A program made the position numbers and the translations under genes. The notes under the pieces are model-generated. The model did no database searches. It saw nothing but the letters and a program-made list of their open reading frames with translations, and was not told where the DNA came from. From Chrysoperla carnea (lineage: Eukaryota; Arthropoda; Insecta; Neuroptera; Chrysopidae), in NCBI RefSeq assembly GCF_905475395.1, contig NC_058342.1, positions 28,802,640 through 28,866,639 of the forward strand: 64,000 nt of DNA. Direction: 5' to 3'. Shown here piece by piece: positions 1 to 14,100 of the stretch (positions within the stretch are counted from its first letter, which is position 1; each line of letters begins with the position of its first letter).

Positions 1-1785
1 ATAATTTTGACCGAATTGCTTCGGAAAATTGGGGTCAAATTAACAAAAAATATTCTTAGGCATTTTTCTCTAAGCCTTCCAGTTTTCGAGTAAAAAATTC
101 GTAAAATTTGAAAAAATAGGAATTTTTACTAATTTTATTCCTCAAAAACTGTATGAAAAGATTAGATTTTTAATATGTAAAAAATTTTGGCGATAAAGGA
201 GCTGTTATGACTAATTTGCAATTCTTTACTTATTAATGTTATAAAAAATGTCAAATTAAAATTATTGAAAAACACTAATTAATTAAACTTAATGTAAAAT
301 TGTGAAAATGTAATTAAAAAAATTGTGAAAATGTAAACTTAATGTAATTAAAAATTGTAAAAATAAGAAATCAAATTGCACAAATATTATTTTTTAAATG
401 TAAATTATCATAATTATTTATTTAAATTTGTGATACAATAATATTAAATTTTCAATGCAAGTCATAAATGCAATCCATACAATTCTATAATTAAAGTAGT
501 GTATCGTTACCATGGAAACGCCTTCAATAAAACTAACGCGCGGTGCGAATAAATGTTTTCAATGCCTATTATGGACGAAATTATGGCTAAAAATTATATA
601 CTAGTGATTTCTTTTAAGTTCTTTTAATAATATCAAATTCTAATTTTATATTTCAAGGACATTTTTTATATAATATTCTTAGAGTTTGTAAATAAATCTC
701 AATTTCATTAAAAAATTCTTATTATTTAAGTTTTTTTTTTTTTTTTTTTGAAATGAAACTAATAACAATAATTATTTTTAATTACTCACTCATTTACTTA
801 TCAATTATTAATCTTATATTTAATTAAAATAAATAATTTTATGTTTTGTGATAACGAAAATATTATTTAAATTGATTAGCTTGTGCGCAAGATGGGTATC
901 TTTTTACATTAGCATATTTTATCAGTTGGGTTTAATTTATATCTATATACAAGGTGTTCTGTTATTGACTGCAGATCGTTGGCCTGAAAAAAAAGCTCAT
1001 AAAGACAAAGGGAAAAGTTATTTACCAATTTTCGATCTGAAGCCTACTTTGCGAGATAATTAGCCAAATAAATTAATATAATATTAATACAAGGTAATTA
1101 AAGCAACTGGTTATCGAATGATAGTCTGTGAATGGACAAATTTATCAATTTTTGCCATATCTGTAGCGCCCAAATTAGGCCTCAGATCCAATTTGGAAAA
1201 GAGATTTTTTGTTGCTCTTGATGAGCTTATTTTGTTAAGCCAGGTATCTGAAGTCAATAACAGAACGCCGTGTATATAATAATGGAAGTTAACTGATCAA
1301 TCAACGCACACTTGAAACCGCTGGGTCTAGAATTCTGAAATTTTGTTAAAAAGGATTTTCGGAAAATTAATCCCTCAAGCAGTTAAAATAAGAGTTGGAA
1401 GTTTGTATGAAACTTGGTCAATTTTGAAGATACAAATGTAAAAAATGATATATGAGTATGGCTCACTACAAAAGTTTCCGGTATTACTATTTACAAAAAA
1501 TTCATTCGTCAAGGGGGTGAAAGTTTATATGAAACTATAAATGTCTTTTTTAAAGTTGAAGAAATATAAAACTTGATATATGAGCTTATGGTTTGAGACA
1601 AAAGTTTATTTTACTTTTTTCATAAAAATTCATTCTTTAAGAGGGTCAAATTGAAAATGAGAGTTTATATGAAACTCTGTAATTTTGGTGGTGAAAAGGG
1701 GATCATAGTTTGTATGAAAATTGGTCATTTTTGACTTAACAACTAAATCGATTTTAAAAATTATTTCACCTATGATGAGTTACAA
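1..1785. other. AT-rich non-coding stretch, no gene seen
   Basis: No open frame here has recognisable protein similarity or splice context; the longest one (71 codons from 848) has no family features. The stretch holds a T-run at about 729-749. It also has a 55-bp block at 507-560 that recurs near 53,520-53,570. The right part resembles degraded copies of the repeat that becomes a regular 307-bp array further on. Confidence 0.6.
506..519. promoter_or_regulatory. X-box-like palindrome (RFX-type site), possibly part of a repeat
   Basis: The 14-mer GTTACCATGGAAAC fits the two half-sites of an RFX X-box (GTTACC, AT spacer, GGAAAC). The identical 14-mer lies at 30,486-30,499. Because flanking blocks also recur elsewhere in the window, the motif may travel on a dispersed repeat, and function is only a possibility. 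Confidence 0.3.
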
Positions 1786-3226
1786 TTGGATCAAAATTAC
1801 CTTATATACTGAGTTTTATCGAAACTGGGGATTAAAAAAATTTCTCGATTTTTTGCAATTTTTTTAAAGGTACCCCTTTGAAAAAATCGAGAAAAACGAA
1901 AAAAAAAATTTTGTTTTGGAATTTGATTAAACTCCAAATAGGTGGATGGGGTAATTTTGATCCAAAAATTATAAAAATCAGGTTAATTTAATGCTTGGAT
2001 GCAGAGTTTCTGAGATATCGCAATATTTGGATCGATTTTAGCTCGTATCTCAAAAAATATTAGACCAGTCATCAAATGCACCCGATTTTTGAACTTTTTG
2101 GGTCAAAATTACCTTATATACTGAGTTTTATCGAAATTGAAGATTACAAAAATTTTTCGATTTTTTGCAATTTTTTTAAGGGGTACCCCTTTGAAAAAAT
2201 CGAGAAAAACGAAAAAAAAAATTTTGTTTTGGAATTTGATTAAACTCGGTGGATGGGGTAATTTTGATCCAAAAATTATAAAAATCAGGTTAATTTAATG
2301 CTTGGATGCAGAGTTTCTGAGATATCGCAATATTTGGATCGATTTTAGCTCGTATCTCAAAAAATATTAGACCAGTCATCAAATGCACCCGATTTTTGAA
2401 CTTTTTGGGTCAAAATTACCTTATATACTGAGTTTTATCGAAATTGAAGATTACAAAAATTTTTCGATTTTTTGCAATTTTTTTAAGGGGTACCCCTTTG
2501 AAAAAATCGAGAAAAACGAAAAAAAAAATTTTGTTTCAGAATTTGATGAAATTCGGTGGATGGGGTAATTTTGATCCAAAAATTATAAAAATCAGGTTAA
2601 TTTAATGCTAGGATGCAGAGTTTCTGAGATATCGCAATATTTGGATCGATTTTAGCTCGTATCTCAAAAAATATTAGACCAGTCATCAAATGCACCCGAT
2701 TTTTGAACTTTTTGGGTCAAAATTACCTTATATACTGAGTTTTATCGAAATTGAAGATTACAAAAATTTTTCGATTTTTTGCAATTTTTTTAAGGGGTAC
2801 CCCTTTGAAAAAATCGAGAAAAACGAAAAAAAAAATTTTTATTTGGAATTTGATTAAACTCGGTGGATGGGGTAATTTTGATCCAAAAATTATAAAAATC
2901 AGGTTAATTTAATGCTTGGATGCAGAGTTTCTGAGATATCGCAATATTTGGATCGATTTTAGCTCGTATCTCAAAAAATATTAGACCAGTCATCAAATGC
3001 ACCCGATTTTTGAACTTTTTGGGTCAAAATTACCTTATATACTGAGTTTTATCGAAATTGAAGATTAAAAAAATTTTTCGATTTTTTGCAATTTTTTTAA
3101 GGGGTAAAAAATCGAGAAAAACGCAAAAAAAATTTTGTTTCAGAATTTGATGAAATTCGGTGGATGGGGTAATTTTGATCCAAAAAGTATAAAAATCGGG
3201 GTAATTTAATGATTGGACGTATAGAA
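1786..3226 (+). repeat. Tandem array of 307-bp palindromic monomers (about 4.6 copies)
   Basis: The phrase ATCAAATGCACCCGATTT starts at 2071, 2378, 2685 and 2992, exactly 307 bp apart; a more diverged partial unit precedes it (its next landmark is offset by 312 bp). Each monomer is largely an imperfect inverted repeat. GGGTCAAAATTACC on one side pairs with GGTAATTTTGATCC on the other, and the centre is the self-complementary AGGGGTACCCCT. The last unit has lost part of the central palindrome. A second array of the same family lies at 50.6-51.4 kb. Short frames inside the array are repeat artefacts. Confidence 0.93.
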
Positions 3227-3481
3227 AATTTGCGAAAACCAAATAAATGGCGGCCGAAAGGTCGCCATAATTGTGATGGTTTTTTAAACTCTTCTTTATA
3301 AAAAAAAAATAATGCAAGCACTGATATACAACACATTCTAAACAGGGTATTTCAAAAATTAATTCAGTCAATTATTTGATTTCACATTTTATTTTTTATG
3401 AGCTAAGGACATCTATTGTTGCTTTTTTGTAACAGAATAAAGATCTTTTTTATCGGCATTTTATTGGTTATAACTTAAGAT

Positions 3482-3524
3482 CATGGAGGTTATAAAGAGG
3501 TTATATATCTTTATAACCTCCATG
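3482..3524. repeat. Perfect 16-bp-arm hairpin, solo terminal-repeat pair
   Basis: CATGGAGGTTATAAAG is followed 11 bases later by its exact reverse complement, giving a 43-nt palindrome. The arm shares GGAGGTTATAAAG with the left end of the inverted-repeat element at 47.06-47.52 kb. It therefore looks like a copy of that family reduced to its two ends. Confidence 0.7.
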
Positions 3525-5120
3525 CTTAAGATAAAAATGACTATTTTACTAGACTATACAACTACCTTAAATTTATTTTTTTCAGATTGTGGATCATACT
3601 TCAAACTCGCTTCAAACTACCTGGAATACCTCAGGTCGTAAAGCATACATGACCAGCCCTCTCTTAGAGAAAAGTTGAAACGAATCAAATCCTGAATATA
3701 AATGTTTTGCAGTTTAAATAAATTTCCATTTTAAATGTATACAAATTTTAGCTTATCATGTTTATTTATTTTTCAATTATTCGAATTAATTACTAAATTT
3801 AGACTAATTAATAGTAATTATTTATAATAGATATATTTATTTAAATATTAATTAACAAATGCATGGTAGTCGATTTATAATTTATTTGCAATTAATTAAT
3901 AGAATTAAACAAATGAATGTAATTTTCGAATTAACTCAATCAGCAATATGTACTTTGCGAGTAATTAAAAAGGGTAGTGGCGGATTCAAGAACTTAAAAG
4001 GGAAAATTTATGGTTAGCTCAATAATATGCGAAAAAAAAATATCGTGGTGCAAATCGAAAATAGGCAAAATGTTATGTACCCCTCTCTAGTTCACCGATT
4101 AAAATTTCATTGCAGCTTATTTAATCGACTTAAATCGATTATTTTATGAAAATCTGTTTTTTTATATAATCAATTTTTCTAATCATTGTAAAAATTTTTT
4201 TTATCGAATATTTATATTGGTCAGTTTGTTTCATAACGGCAATATAGAAATGTTTAAAGAAAGCGAATCGTTAATTTTTCAGGGATTTTCTTTCTCGTAA
4301 AACAATTTTTGAAAGCACAATTTTCGATATATACAATATATCGGCAATCTCGGAAACGGCTTGAACGATTTTCATGAAAATTAGTATGTAAAGGGTTTTT
4401 GGGGCGAAAAATCGATCTAGCCAGGTTTCATTTTTAGAAATGTCGTTTTATACGTGTTTTCAGGAAAAACAAACAAACTGCAAAATATGACTCTGCCTAG
4501 CATCTATTGGTGTTTATCGTAGTTAACGAAATAAAGTATATTACCGGGATATTCAAATTGGTATTTGTGTGGAGACATTTTAAACGGTTCTTTTTTATAT
4601 TAGTGATAAAATTAGTGTCTTTTTAATTCAAAAAATACGGAGCAAAGCTCAGTCATCCAAGTACTTACAAGATTTAAACATATCTTTACTACTTTTTTGC
4701 TAAACTCGATTTCGAACGTTAGGAGATGCGGAATTTAATTTTTCGGGTGAGAATTATAAATCGGATCATAAATAATTGTCATTTGGTAAAATTTTTTGAT
4801 TCTAAAGAGAAACTGCCCTTACATGCATCCCCTCCTTTTAACATTCCTGTGTTTGTTCTAACGATATATAAAAACTTTACTTATAAGAAATCTTTGATTC
4901 GTTGATTTATCTGGGATGTTTCTACTCGTAAAAATGTTTTCAAAAACTCGCGTTTTTTATTAGTGTATTTTATAAATTTGCAGTTGGTATGTATATGTAG
5001 TGATGCGCAGCGTACGATGCGTATACGTTTAAAATTAATACAGAAATTCTAGTATACAAAAAAACTTTGGTAATGTAAATTCGACGTGCGTGTTTAATAG
5101 ACAGATGTAAAACGTCCAAA
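3525..5120. other. Upstream of CARM1; degraded repeat, no gene
   Basis: No coding signal is seen. The part near 4,310-4,490 reads like the tail of an old interspersed element, but the family cannot be fixed. The last 100 bases before the CARM1 start should hold its 5' UTR and promoter; I see no clear TATA box at a convincing position. Confidence 0.5.
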
Positions 5121-8100
5121 ATGGCGAATTTATACAACAATGTTAAAGTGTTTAATTTAAATAATGACGGCGTTGTTAAACCAAAATATGACTTTTTAGT
5201 GACAATTAGTGCTGAATATGATCCGCAAGGTTATAGTATTCGTTTATTATCTGGTAAGTGAATATTTTCAAAAATATACCATTCATTTCCCGGTACCAAA
5301 GAACAATGAGTTCCTTCTTTTTTTTTGTGGCTGTAGATCTTCTGTATATAATGTTTATACAACAAAATTTTGTTGTATATATTTCGAATTCGAATCCATG
5401 ATTTTGACATTTTGTTTATGTCGCTTGAATGTCAAAATCTTTACAATATGTTTATAAAAAAAAAAAATTTGTTTAGTCATTGACGTTTTTTGTTTGTTTT
5501 CGAGTTACCTCGAAAATTTTAAATGAAAATTGTTAAAAATTCTCCGATTTTATGGGTTAGAATAGAGACCGGGATGCTCACCTAAGGTTATGATAATTTT
5601 ATTCATCTGTCTTTACTAGACCTCTGATAATAACCTTTTTATCATACCAAACTTAATATAATTAAAAGGGACCTAAAATTTTTGTATCGATGTATTTGTG
5701 CATTTGCCAATGTTTGTGTTTATTTAAATGACATTGTTCGTTGAAGAAGCAAGCTTAAATTTCTTCCTTGAAATACAAGCGGGGCATTCCAAGATAAAAC
5801 CTGTCAGAATTTTTCGTTTATTTTTTTTTCCAAAGCCCAAAAATTTTACAAAATAAATGCTATAAGATTTTTTTTTAAACTGTGCTAAGTAATTTTAATA
5901 AAAGCTACCACCAATTATATTTCACCTTGAATCAGAGCTTTTGTATGCTTGGAGTGTTCCTAAATTGATTTAGCTTTAAATTTTTGAATGAAATCAGAAA
6001 TGCTTTATAAATCGGAAAATCAGTAAATTCGCGGTTTTTTCGAATATTTCCAAAATTATTAACAAATTTTCTTGATTTGTTTCAAATTCGAATACTTTAT
6101 TGTGGACTTATGTTTCTAAATTTTGAAAATTCCCTCTTATTTAAGTGAACATTTGGTCACTAGAATTCATACAAAACATTTCATTTAAACCGTTTAAGTT
6201 GAGGCCCGAATCCCGATAAGTTCGTAGCTTTACGAGCGTGGAAATTTACAGGTGTTGATTTCAACGTGTGTCCATAATTTTTGTACTTTTTGGATGAAAC
6301 ATCCACTTCTTTTGAAAATTTGATATTTGTATTTTTTGGATAAAATCAACCCTTAATGCAAATCATAGCTCAATTTAGCGGGGCCAACCTCTCTGAACCT
6401 TTATTTTGTGTAGTTCTACAATAATCGGGGAATAATATGCCGGAGGATTTTCAGATTTTAGTATTATTATGTTTATTTTTGGCGCAATTATATTAATTTC
6501 GGGAATTTGTACGTACCTTATCCAAGAAAAGTTAAAGAACTTCCTGCGGCCGTACTGTATTCTGTGAATTTCATCCGGAGAACTTCAGGATGGCAAACGA
6601 CTTGGAAACGCTAGTAGTGTCTGGGAATTTTGAGATTCTGGAAATTGAGAATTGTAGTCGCGGATAGGAAAAATGATTAAAATATTTTCTAATTCTTTGA
6701 AATTGGTTTCTTATGTACATTATTTCTCTCTGGCAAATTCCATGATTTACCTCTCATTTTAGAGTTCGTGCTGGCTAATAACGAAAAATAGACTCACGGT
6801 GCAAAAATGTACCGCTTAAGAAAAAAACAGTCTAGAGGAATAATATTCATATTTAATTTTGTAATTTGATTATCATATCTGTAATAAAATTGCCTATAAA
6901 TTAAAACAAAATAAATTATCACTTAAATATTTTTTCTCTAAAATATTTTTAGGATCGAGTTAGTACAGTATTAATTTTAATCACAAAAACCTCGTTTTTG
7001 GGTTCGATTTATCATAAGAGTTTAAAAAATGCTTTGTCCTTTTTTCACCTCAGAAAACACGAATTATTCAAACCTTACCGACATTTACCAAAAAAAGTTA
7101 TTAATTGATCATTTTTTTTCTTTTTCAGATACTCCGAATACGCTAAATGAAAATAGTAAAGAATTATTCGAATTTCCGTTACAATCTAGCACAGAATGTT
7201 CCAGAGTATCGACACACTCATATTTATTTACAATAGATCATGAATCATTATTATTTAAGTTTAACAGCGAATCAGATTTACGAAATTTTCACATATTAGT
7301 TACAAAAGTGAAATCTGGTCGAGGTGCCTCAGTATTTTCAGTACGAACGGAGGACAGTTCCGCATCACAGTATTTTCAATTTTACGGGTATTTATCACAA
7401 CAGCAAAACATGTTACAAGATTTTGTACGAACTAGCACATATCAGCGTGCAATATTGGGTAACATATCCGATTTTCGTGATAAAATTGTGTTAGATGTAG
7501 GAGCCGGTTCCGGGATATTATCGTTTTTCGCTGTTCAAGCCGGTGCAAAACATGTTTACGCTGTTGAAGCCTCAAATATGGCACATCATGCTCAAAGTTT
7601 AGTACAATCAAATAATTTGGACGATAAAATTACTGTGATCGCTGGAAAAATCGAGGAAATTGACTTAAAAGAAAAAGTCGATATTATTATATCAGAACCA
7701 ATGGGCTACATGTTATATAACGAACGAATGTTAGAAACGTATTTACATGCAAAGAAATGGTTGAAACCGGGTGGGAAAATGTTTCCAACACGAGGTGAAT
7801 TACATATTGCACCGTTCACGGATGAAGCTCTCTTTATGGAGCAGTTTAATAAAGCAAACTTTTGGATACAAACATGCTTTCACGGTGTGGATTTAAGTTC
7901 TATGCGTAATGCAGCGAAGAAGGAATATTTTAGACAACCAATTGTGGATACGTTTGATGTACGAATATGTTTGAGTAAATCAGTTCGACACGTTGTAGAT
8001 TTTCTGGATGCACATGAAACGGACTTGCATAATATTGGTATGTTTTATTTTCATTTTTATTTCCTGTACATTGATTAAGTTGCGTACTACGAATAAGAGT

Positions 8101-11100
8101 TTCATTCACTACATCGAGATCCTACTGTTTTCTATTTTGGTGGATACTATTAATACAGTAAAAATTTGTCCAAATTAACGTAAAAAAGTGGTAAAATGAA
8201 AAATACTAATCTGGAGTAATTTTCAAAATATCGAAAATTGAAAATTGTGTTTAGTTGTTAAGCTTTCGGTATTTCGAAAACCAAGGCATATATCGAAAAA
8301 TTGTATTCTACTTTTTCGTCTATATTCATGAAGTTGGAACAAAATCCCAATTCTTATCGAAGAAAATTCTTTTTTATAAATTGTAGGATGCTTTGTTACA
8401 ATCCGCACAGTTACCAAATTGTGCGGAAATTATATTATTTTACGGCGAAAATTTTGTTACAAATAGATACCATTAAAAGCCACAATTTGATCGTTGTACG
8501 AATTTCCTGTAAGTAATAAATGACGAAAAACGCGATTTGTTTCGCAATAAAACCGTGTTTTCTCGTAAAGTTTGACTTTCTTTTCTTTTACCTTCATTGA
8601 GGACTAAGATTTCTTATAACTTCGTATACCATTAAAAGCCACAATTTTATCGTCGAACGGATTTCCTGTAGGTCATACAAGCCGAGAAAATAAATGACGA
8701 AAAACGCGATTTTTTTTGCAATAAAACCGTGTTTTCTCGTAAAGTTTGACTTTTCTTTTACCTTCATTAACGACTATAATATCTGATAACTTCGTAAAAT
8801 TGACTCACAGATGGCGAGACTATAGTTCTCAATATATCTAAATTCTGGCAATTATTTTCTAATATAAATTTTGCCATAGTTTTAATAGTTTAGATAAAAA
8901 TTTATAACTTTCTATGTATTTTTTAGATAAGGTTAGGGTAAGAAAAACTTAGAATTCAAATACAAACCTTCTCCTGGTATCCTTCAAACCTTCTAAACAT
9001 CCATAAAAAGCAGTGTTCACATATTTCAAAGAAATAGTTTGAAGATAAATCAAGAAATTTTCCAAATTTCAAAATACTTCAATCGTAAGGAATAAATGAA
9101 TTTAGAAATTAGTATTGACCAAAATATCTCTGATTTAGGATTTAATAATATGGTATTAAATTAATTATCCGATAAGAAACCTTCCACAAATCCAATTTTG
9201 GAAAACAGGACTCTAATACGTATCTTAAGGGGGCTTTCTCATATAAAATTTTGAAAAAATCACTTTTCAAATATATAAGTAATTTTGGATGTTATTGTAC
9301 ATGCATGTCGTAAAATTTTTTTTTTGATCTTTTTGGCCTATTTTACCGCTGCAAGAAGCGTTTCAGAAAATTTGAGCTGGTGCGACACTTTGTAAAAATC
9401 TCCGGTAAAAAATTAAAAAAAAAAATCAAACGCGATTCGATTCATAAGACAATAAATCTTTTAAAAGCCAAAAACACCATTTTTTGGGTAGAATTTGCCC
9501 CTGTTTGTTTTGAGAATGATGAAACCTCCAAACATTCCCCAGTTTTAGTCCAGAATGTGTGGATCCGAGATCCATCAATGCTAGGAGAAATCCCTATGAA
9601 GAAGCTGTTTATTTTCTTCGTGATGGCCTTGACAGAATTCTATATCTTCTTCTTCGTTAAATACCATCTATTACCCGAAGGCGCCTCCCCTTGGGATCGC
9701 AAATGGTTTTCAAGGAGTGCACAGAAGAACCCTTGATCTAGGTGCAAGAAATTCATTTACGGTACTCCATTTATGATTTATTATTATTACGGTGCCTCCC
9801 TTTTAAACCTTGGATACATAGCTTCTTCTACTTAAAATAGCATTTCTTATCCGGAGGCGTCTTCGGGTCTCAGGTGGTTTTCAAGGAGTGCAAAAAGAAA
9901 CCCTTGATCTAGGTGCCCCCCTTTTGAATATCATCAAAAATAGTTCAGGAATTCAAATGAAATAAATATTTTAATTTTCCAAATACCTTCCCATTCCCAA
10001 ATTCCTAAATCAGAGTTGAATTTTAATCGAAAATATAAATTTCAAATAATAACATTGTTCAATGTAATTTTTCAGACATACCGTTAGAATTTCATATATT
10101 AGAATCTGGTCCATGTCACGGCCTAGCATTTTGGTTTGACGTCGCATTCGCCGGATCCACATCACTCGTATGGTTAAGTACAGCACCCACAGAACCGCTA
10201 ACACATTGGTATCAAGTACGATGTCTCTTAGAACGGCCGTTATTCGCAAAACAAGGACAACTATTAACTGGAAATGTACATTTGGCAGCTAATATGCGAC
10301 AGAGTTATGATGTCACGATTAATTTACATTTAGAAGGGACAAGTTTTACATCAACAAATACGCTAGATTTAAAGAATCCATACTTTAGATATACTGGTAC
10401 ACCGGCAGCTCCACCACCAGGCTTAAATAATACATCACCCAGTGAAAATTATTGGAATCAACTTGATGCACAAGGTGCTCGTAATGGTAATTTCTATAAT
10501 TCAGATCGTTCATTTTAAGTAAGGTGTTATTCGTAAAATATTTCACGCAAAAATTTAGCTTTTGCTTAATCCCCACCCTCTTTCGCCAGGTTGCATCACG
10601 TTTTCGGAAATCTCGCTGACTAGCCGGCACTGAATTTCGTCATAATAGAATTATCAAAAAAAATTATCGTGATTTCAGATATATATCTCCGCGAAAAATG
10701 ATCCGATCTTGATCATATGCAGCTCAATCGATTGTATAAATTTTCAATTTTTTTAACGCTCAAAAGTTATTATCACCCCCTATCGCTTTGCAACGAGGAT
10801 AGGAAACAATTTTCCATTTATTTTAACGATTTCAAAAAATGGACGTAAAGTGAAAATAATTTTGCATGCATTAATTATCAAGCTTGCACTTTTCTCCAAA
10901 AAAGTAATATTCAACGTTGTCGCTTTTGAGCGAGTTATTAACTGTCAAAACAAAATTGACAATTTCGACTTCAAATTAGTGTACTTCTGGAATAATGATC
11001 CCGCAGAAATCAACTAGGCATCATTCAAAAACTGAAAGTCTTTTTTGCGTCCAACTTCCATTTGAAAAAAGTCGAAACCGTATATTACCGAAACAAATTG

Positions 11101-14100
11101 AACCAAGCATAAGTAATTCGATTATTTCACTTTTTAGAATTCGGAGGCCCTAGGGCCAACATTTCGACCGTTTATTCTTAGCGTTCTGCTTATTTACAAT
11201 CTTTTTGCAATTCTATTTTAAATAAACTCTGAGCGATTTCTTGTTCGTAAAAGAGAGTTCGTAAATTCATACCACGAAGTATGTGGTCGCTTTTAAGAAG
11301 TGTCAGATTCAACAAGTGTTCTTGATTCATTGATGTTCGTAATCTACTTTTATGATCTTCAGTTTTCGATTGTTGCCCCTCGTTTGCTTAGAACTCCTCT
11401 CTCTATGTTTGCGTGGTGTATTTTATGAATAGCTCCTAATCGATTCATTTCTCGTATTATCCGTTGCCATTTTCGAAATATCAACTGAAATTCTATAAAA
11501 AGGAAAAATTCATAAAACAAGTTCCCGGTGCTATAAAAACTATAAAAATTTCAGCTTGATATCTCTTTTCGTTTTTGAGTTATCATGTTCACAGGTGGGC
11601 AGATAACCGGAAATGGACTAATTAGGTGATTTTATGAATATCAAGACCAAAATTTTGTTCGTAGCATCAACATTTTTAAGCGTTACCAATTTGGGACTAA
11701 ACTTGGTATACCTTGATATATATTACATATATACAGGATATAAAAATGGCGCATGTGATCGTAATATCTTGAGTCATTATGTAATATTACAATTTTTTTC
11801 GATATTCGTATATGTAAAATTTTCGTTTCACTTTCTTTCAAAGCAATTTAAAAGTACTCATTTGATCAGGGAATTTCTAAATCTATTCAACTGAAAGTCA
11901 CAGAATTTTTAAAAAAACAGTGGCCACAATGATGGATATCATGGATTTTAGTAATTTTTAAGCTGCACATTCACAGCTCTTCCAAATTGAGCTAGAGGTA
12001 TTTATATTATTGTTAGTTAGTGTAAAAGAAATTCCTTTTAGAAGTGTCAACTTCCCAACATCTTTACCCTGAAAAATCATGTTTTTTTCCCGAATTTAAG
12101 CTCTGCTATTTACTAAGAGCTTTTACAATAATGTGGTCGTATTATTATGTTTCAGCTGTGAATATGGTAAATGGAATGTCAGTAAATGGATTAGGTGAAG
12201 TTTCCATGGATACAAACCAGGCTGTGATTAATCCAACATTATTGGCGCTTGGAAATAGTATAGGTGAAAATGGCCAAAGATTTGTAGTTATAAATAAATA
12301 TTCTAGAGATTATTAAACAAAATAATTTTTTTCACATAATAATTTTTTAGAAAGTTTACACATGATATATGCATAAATAATTATTGGAGGCGCGTGTTTT
12401 AAAATTTTTTGAAACAATTGAATCAAACTCTGTATATAGAATAAAAAATAATATGTTTTTTGTTTGTCTATTCATCTATTTTTCATTTTTATCTCTCTCT
12501 CTTTTTTTCACTCTCAGATCTCTTTATTTCTGGACAGTGTACTCGAGTCAACAAAGTTTCTAGATTTCGGCGTTTGGTCTTTCGTATTTAAATCTTATTT
12601 TCTCATTTCTGGGTAGCCCAGTCGATAGAGAAATTAATGTATGGAAAACTATTCCAAGAAACTATAAAGTATTAAAAAGAAACTTCATTAACCCGACTAC
12701 CACTTACCTTGAATTCTTTGTAAAAACTTCAGTCCAATTTTTTTTCAGTTAGTTTAATTATTAAATTTAGAAACTTTATTAGCTTAATATTTTTGTTTTT
12801 GGTAAGTTAGGTTATCTTTCCATTTGTTGATGTTATTGGCTAAGGATCTGTTCAAAAAATATATCATTCTAAAAATTTGACATTATCTTACCTTCCCCCT
12901 TCTTAAGCGGGGGAATCAATGCTATTTAACGAATAGGTACAATATGGACTAGGTGTGCTAGGGTTTATTCTGGCAGAAATATTTTTTATATTTTTAATAA
13001 TTTCAAGTATTTTGAATTTTCATGGAAATTAATTTGTAAGAGACCATTTTATTGGAAAATTTATCTATTTTCAGGAAAGTTTGATGTGGCAGCTCTTATC
13101 ATGACAGAGAGGTCTATCACACCGATTTTTAAAATATAATGCCAATAAAATTTGACCCTTATCGCCGAATTATTATTATTATTTTTTTTAATTTGTTCGT
13201 TTTGAGTTCTATTTTCGAAATATCTCGTTGTGACAACTCAAAACTTAACCAAAATATCTGTCACACCAGTAAAAAATAATAATATTCCTGCCTGGATAAA
13301 CCCTGACACACCTAGTCCATATTGTACCTATCGTTAAATAGTATTGATTCATATGCGAAATTTCGAAATCCGTGTAAGTGCAGTTTTACTGCCACGGGCT
13401 CCGGGGCTATCTCGTCTATACTACGATTCATTCTTATCTGTAATCCACCACCTAACATATTTTTTTTTTCAGGATTTGAAGAAATAAAACTTCCAATTTT
13501 CTTTGCTTAGTCCACTTATATTTTTAAAAATTTTTAATAATTTAAAACATGACAGGTTTGGCCTAAACTGAACAAAGTAAAACTTCTCAGTTTTATAATG
13601 ATTATATAAGACGAAATTTGTCATATTTTGAATTATTAAAATATTAAAACATATAAGTGGGCTAAGCAAAGAAAATTGGAAGTTTTATTTCTTCAAAACC
13701 TAAATTATGCAGTTCCACAAAGTAAAGTCTACAATTATTATATACTTAAATTATTCCTGGTGCCTGTACTCCCGATAGTTGTGTATATATTTTACGGACA
13801 GTCCAGTTGGATGTATGCAAATTAAATGCATGTAAAAAAAATTATTATTGGTTAAAAATAGAAGTTATAAAAAAGAATGTATATATTGATTTAGGTAATC
13901 AGCCAAATATCCATCCAGGTTGTATTTCTAGTACGGGACGAGGTCGAGGAGGCGCTGCAACATCTACTCAAGGGATTCAATTAATTGGTGGCGGTATTAC
14001 ACCTACGCTATTTACATCACCTACAACTCATGCTGTAAGTTTAATTTTTTATTTTTATATGTAGGCTAAGAGGCCATTTATTAATTACGTAAGGGTAGGG

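Noticed and set aside
9380-9736. 118-codon frame in CARM1 intron 2
   Set aside because: No recognisable domain or splice context, and it overlaps one copy of a local direct repeat.
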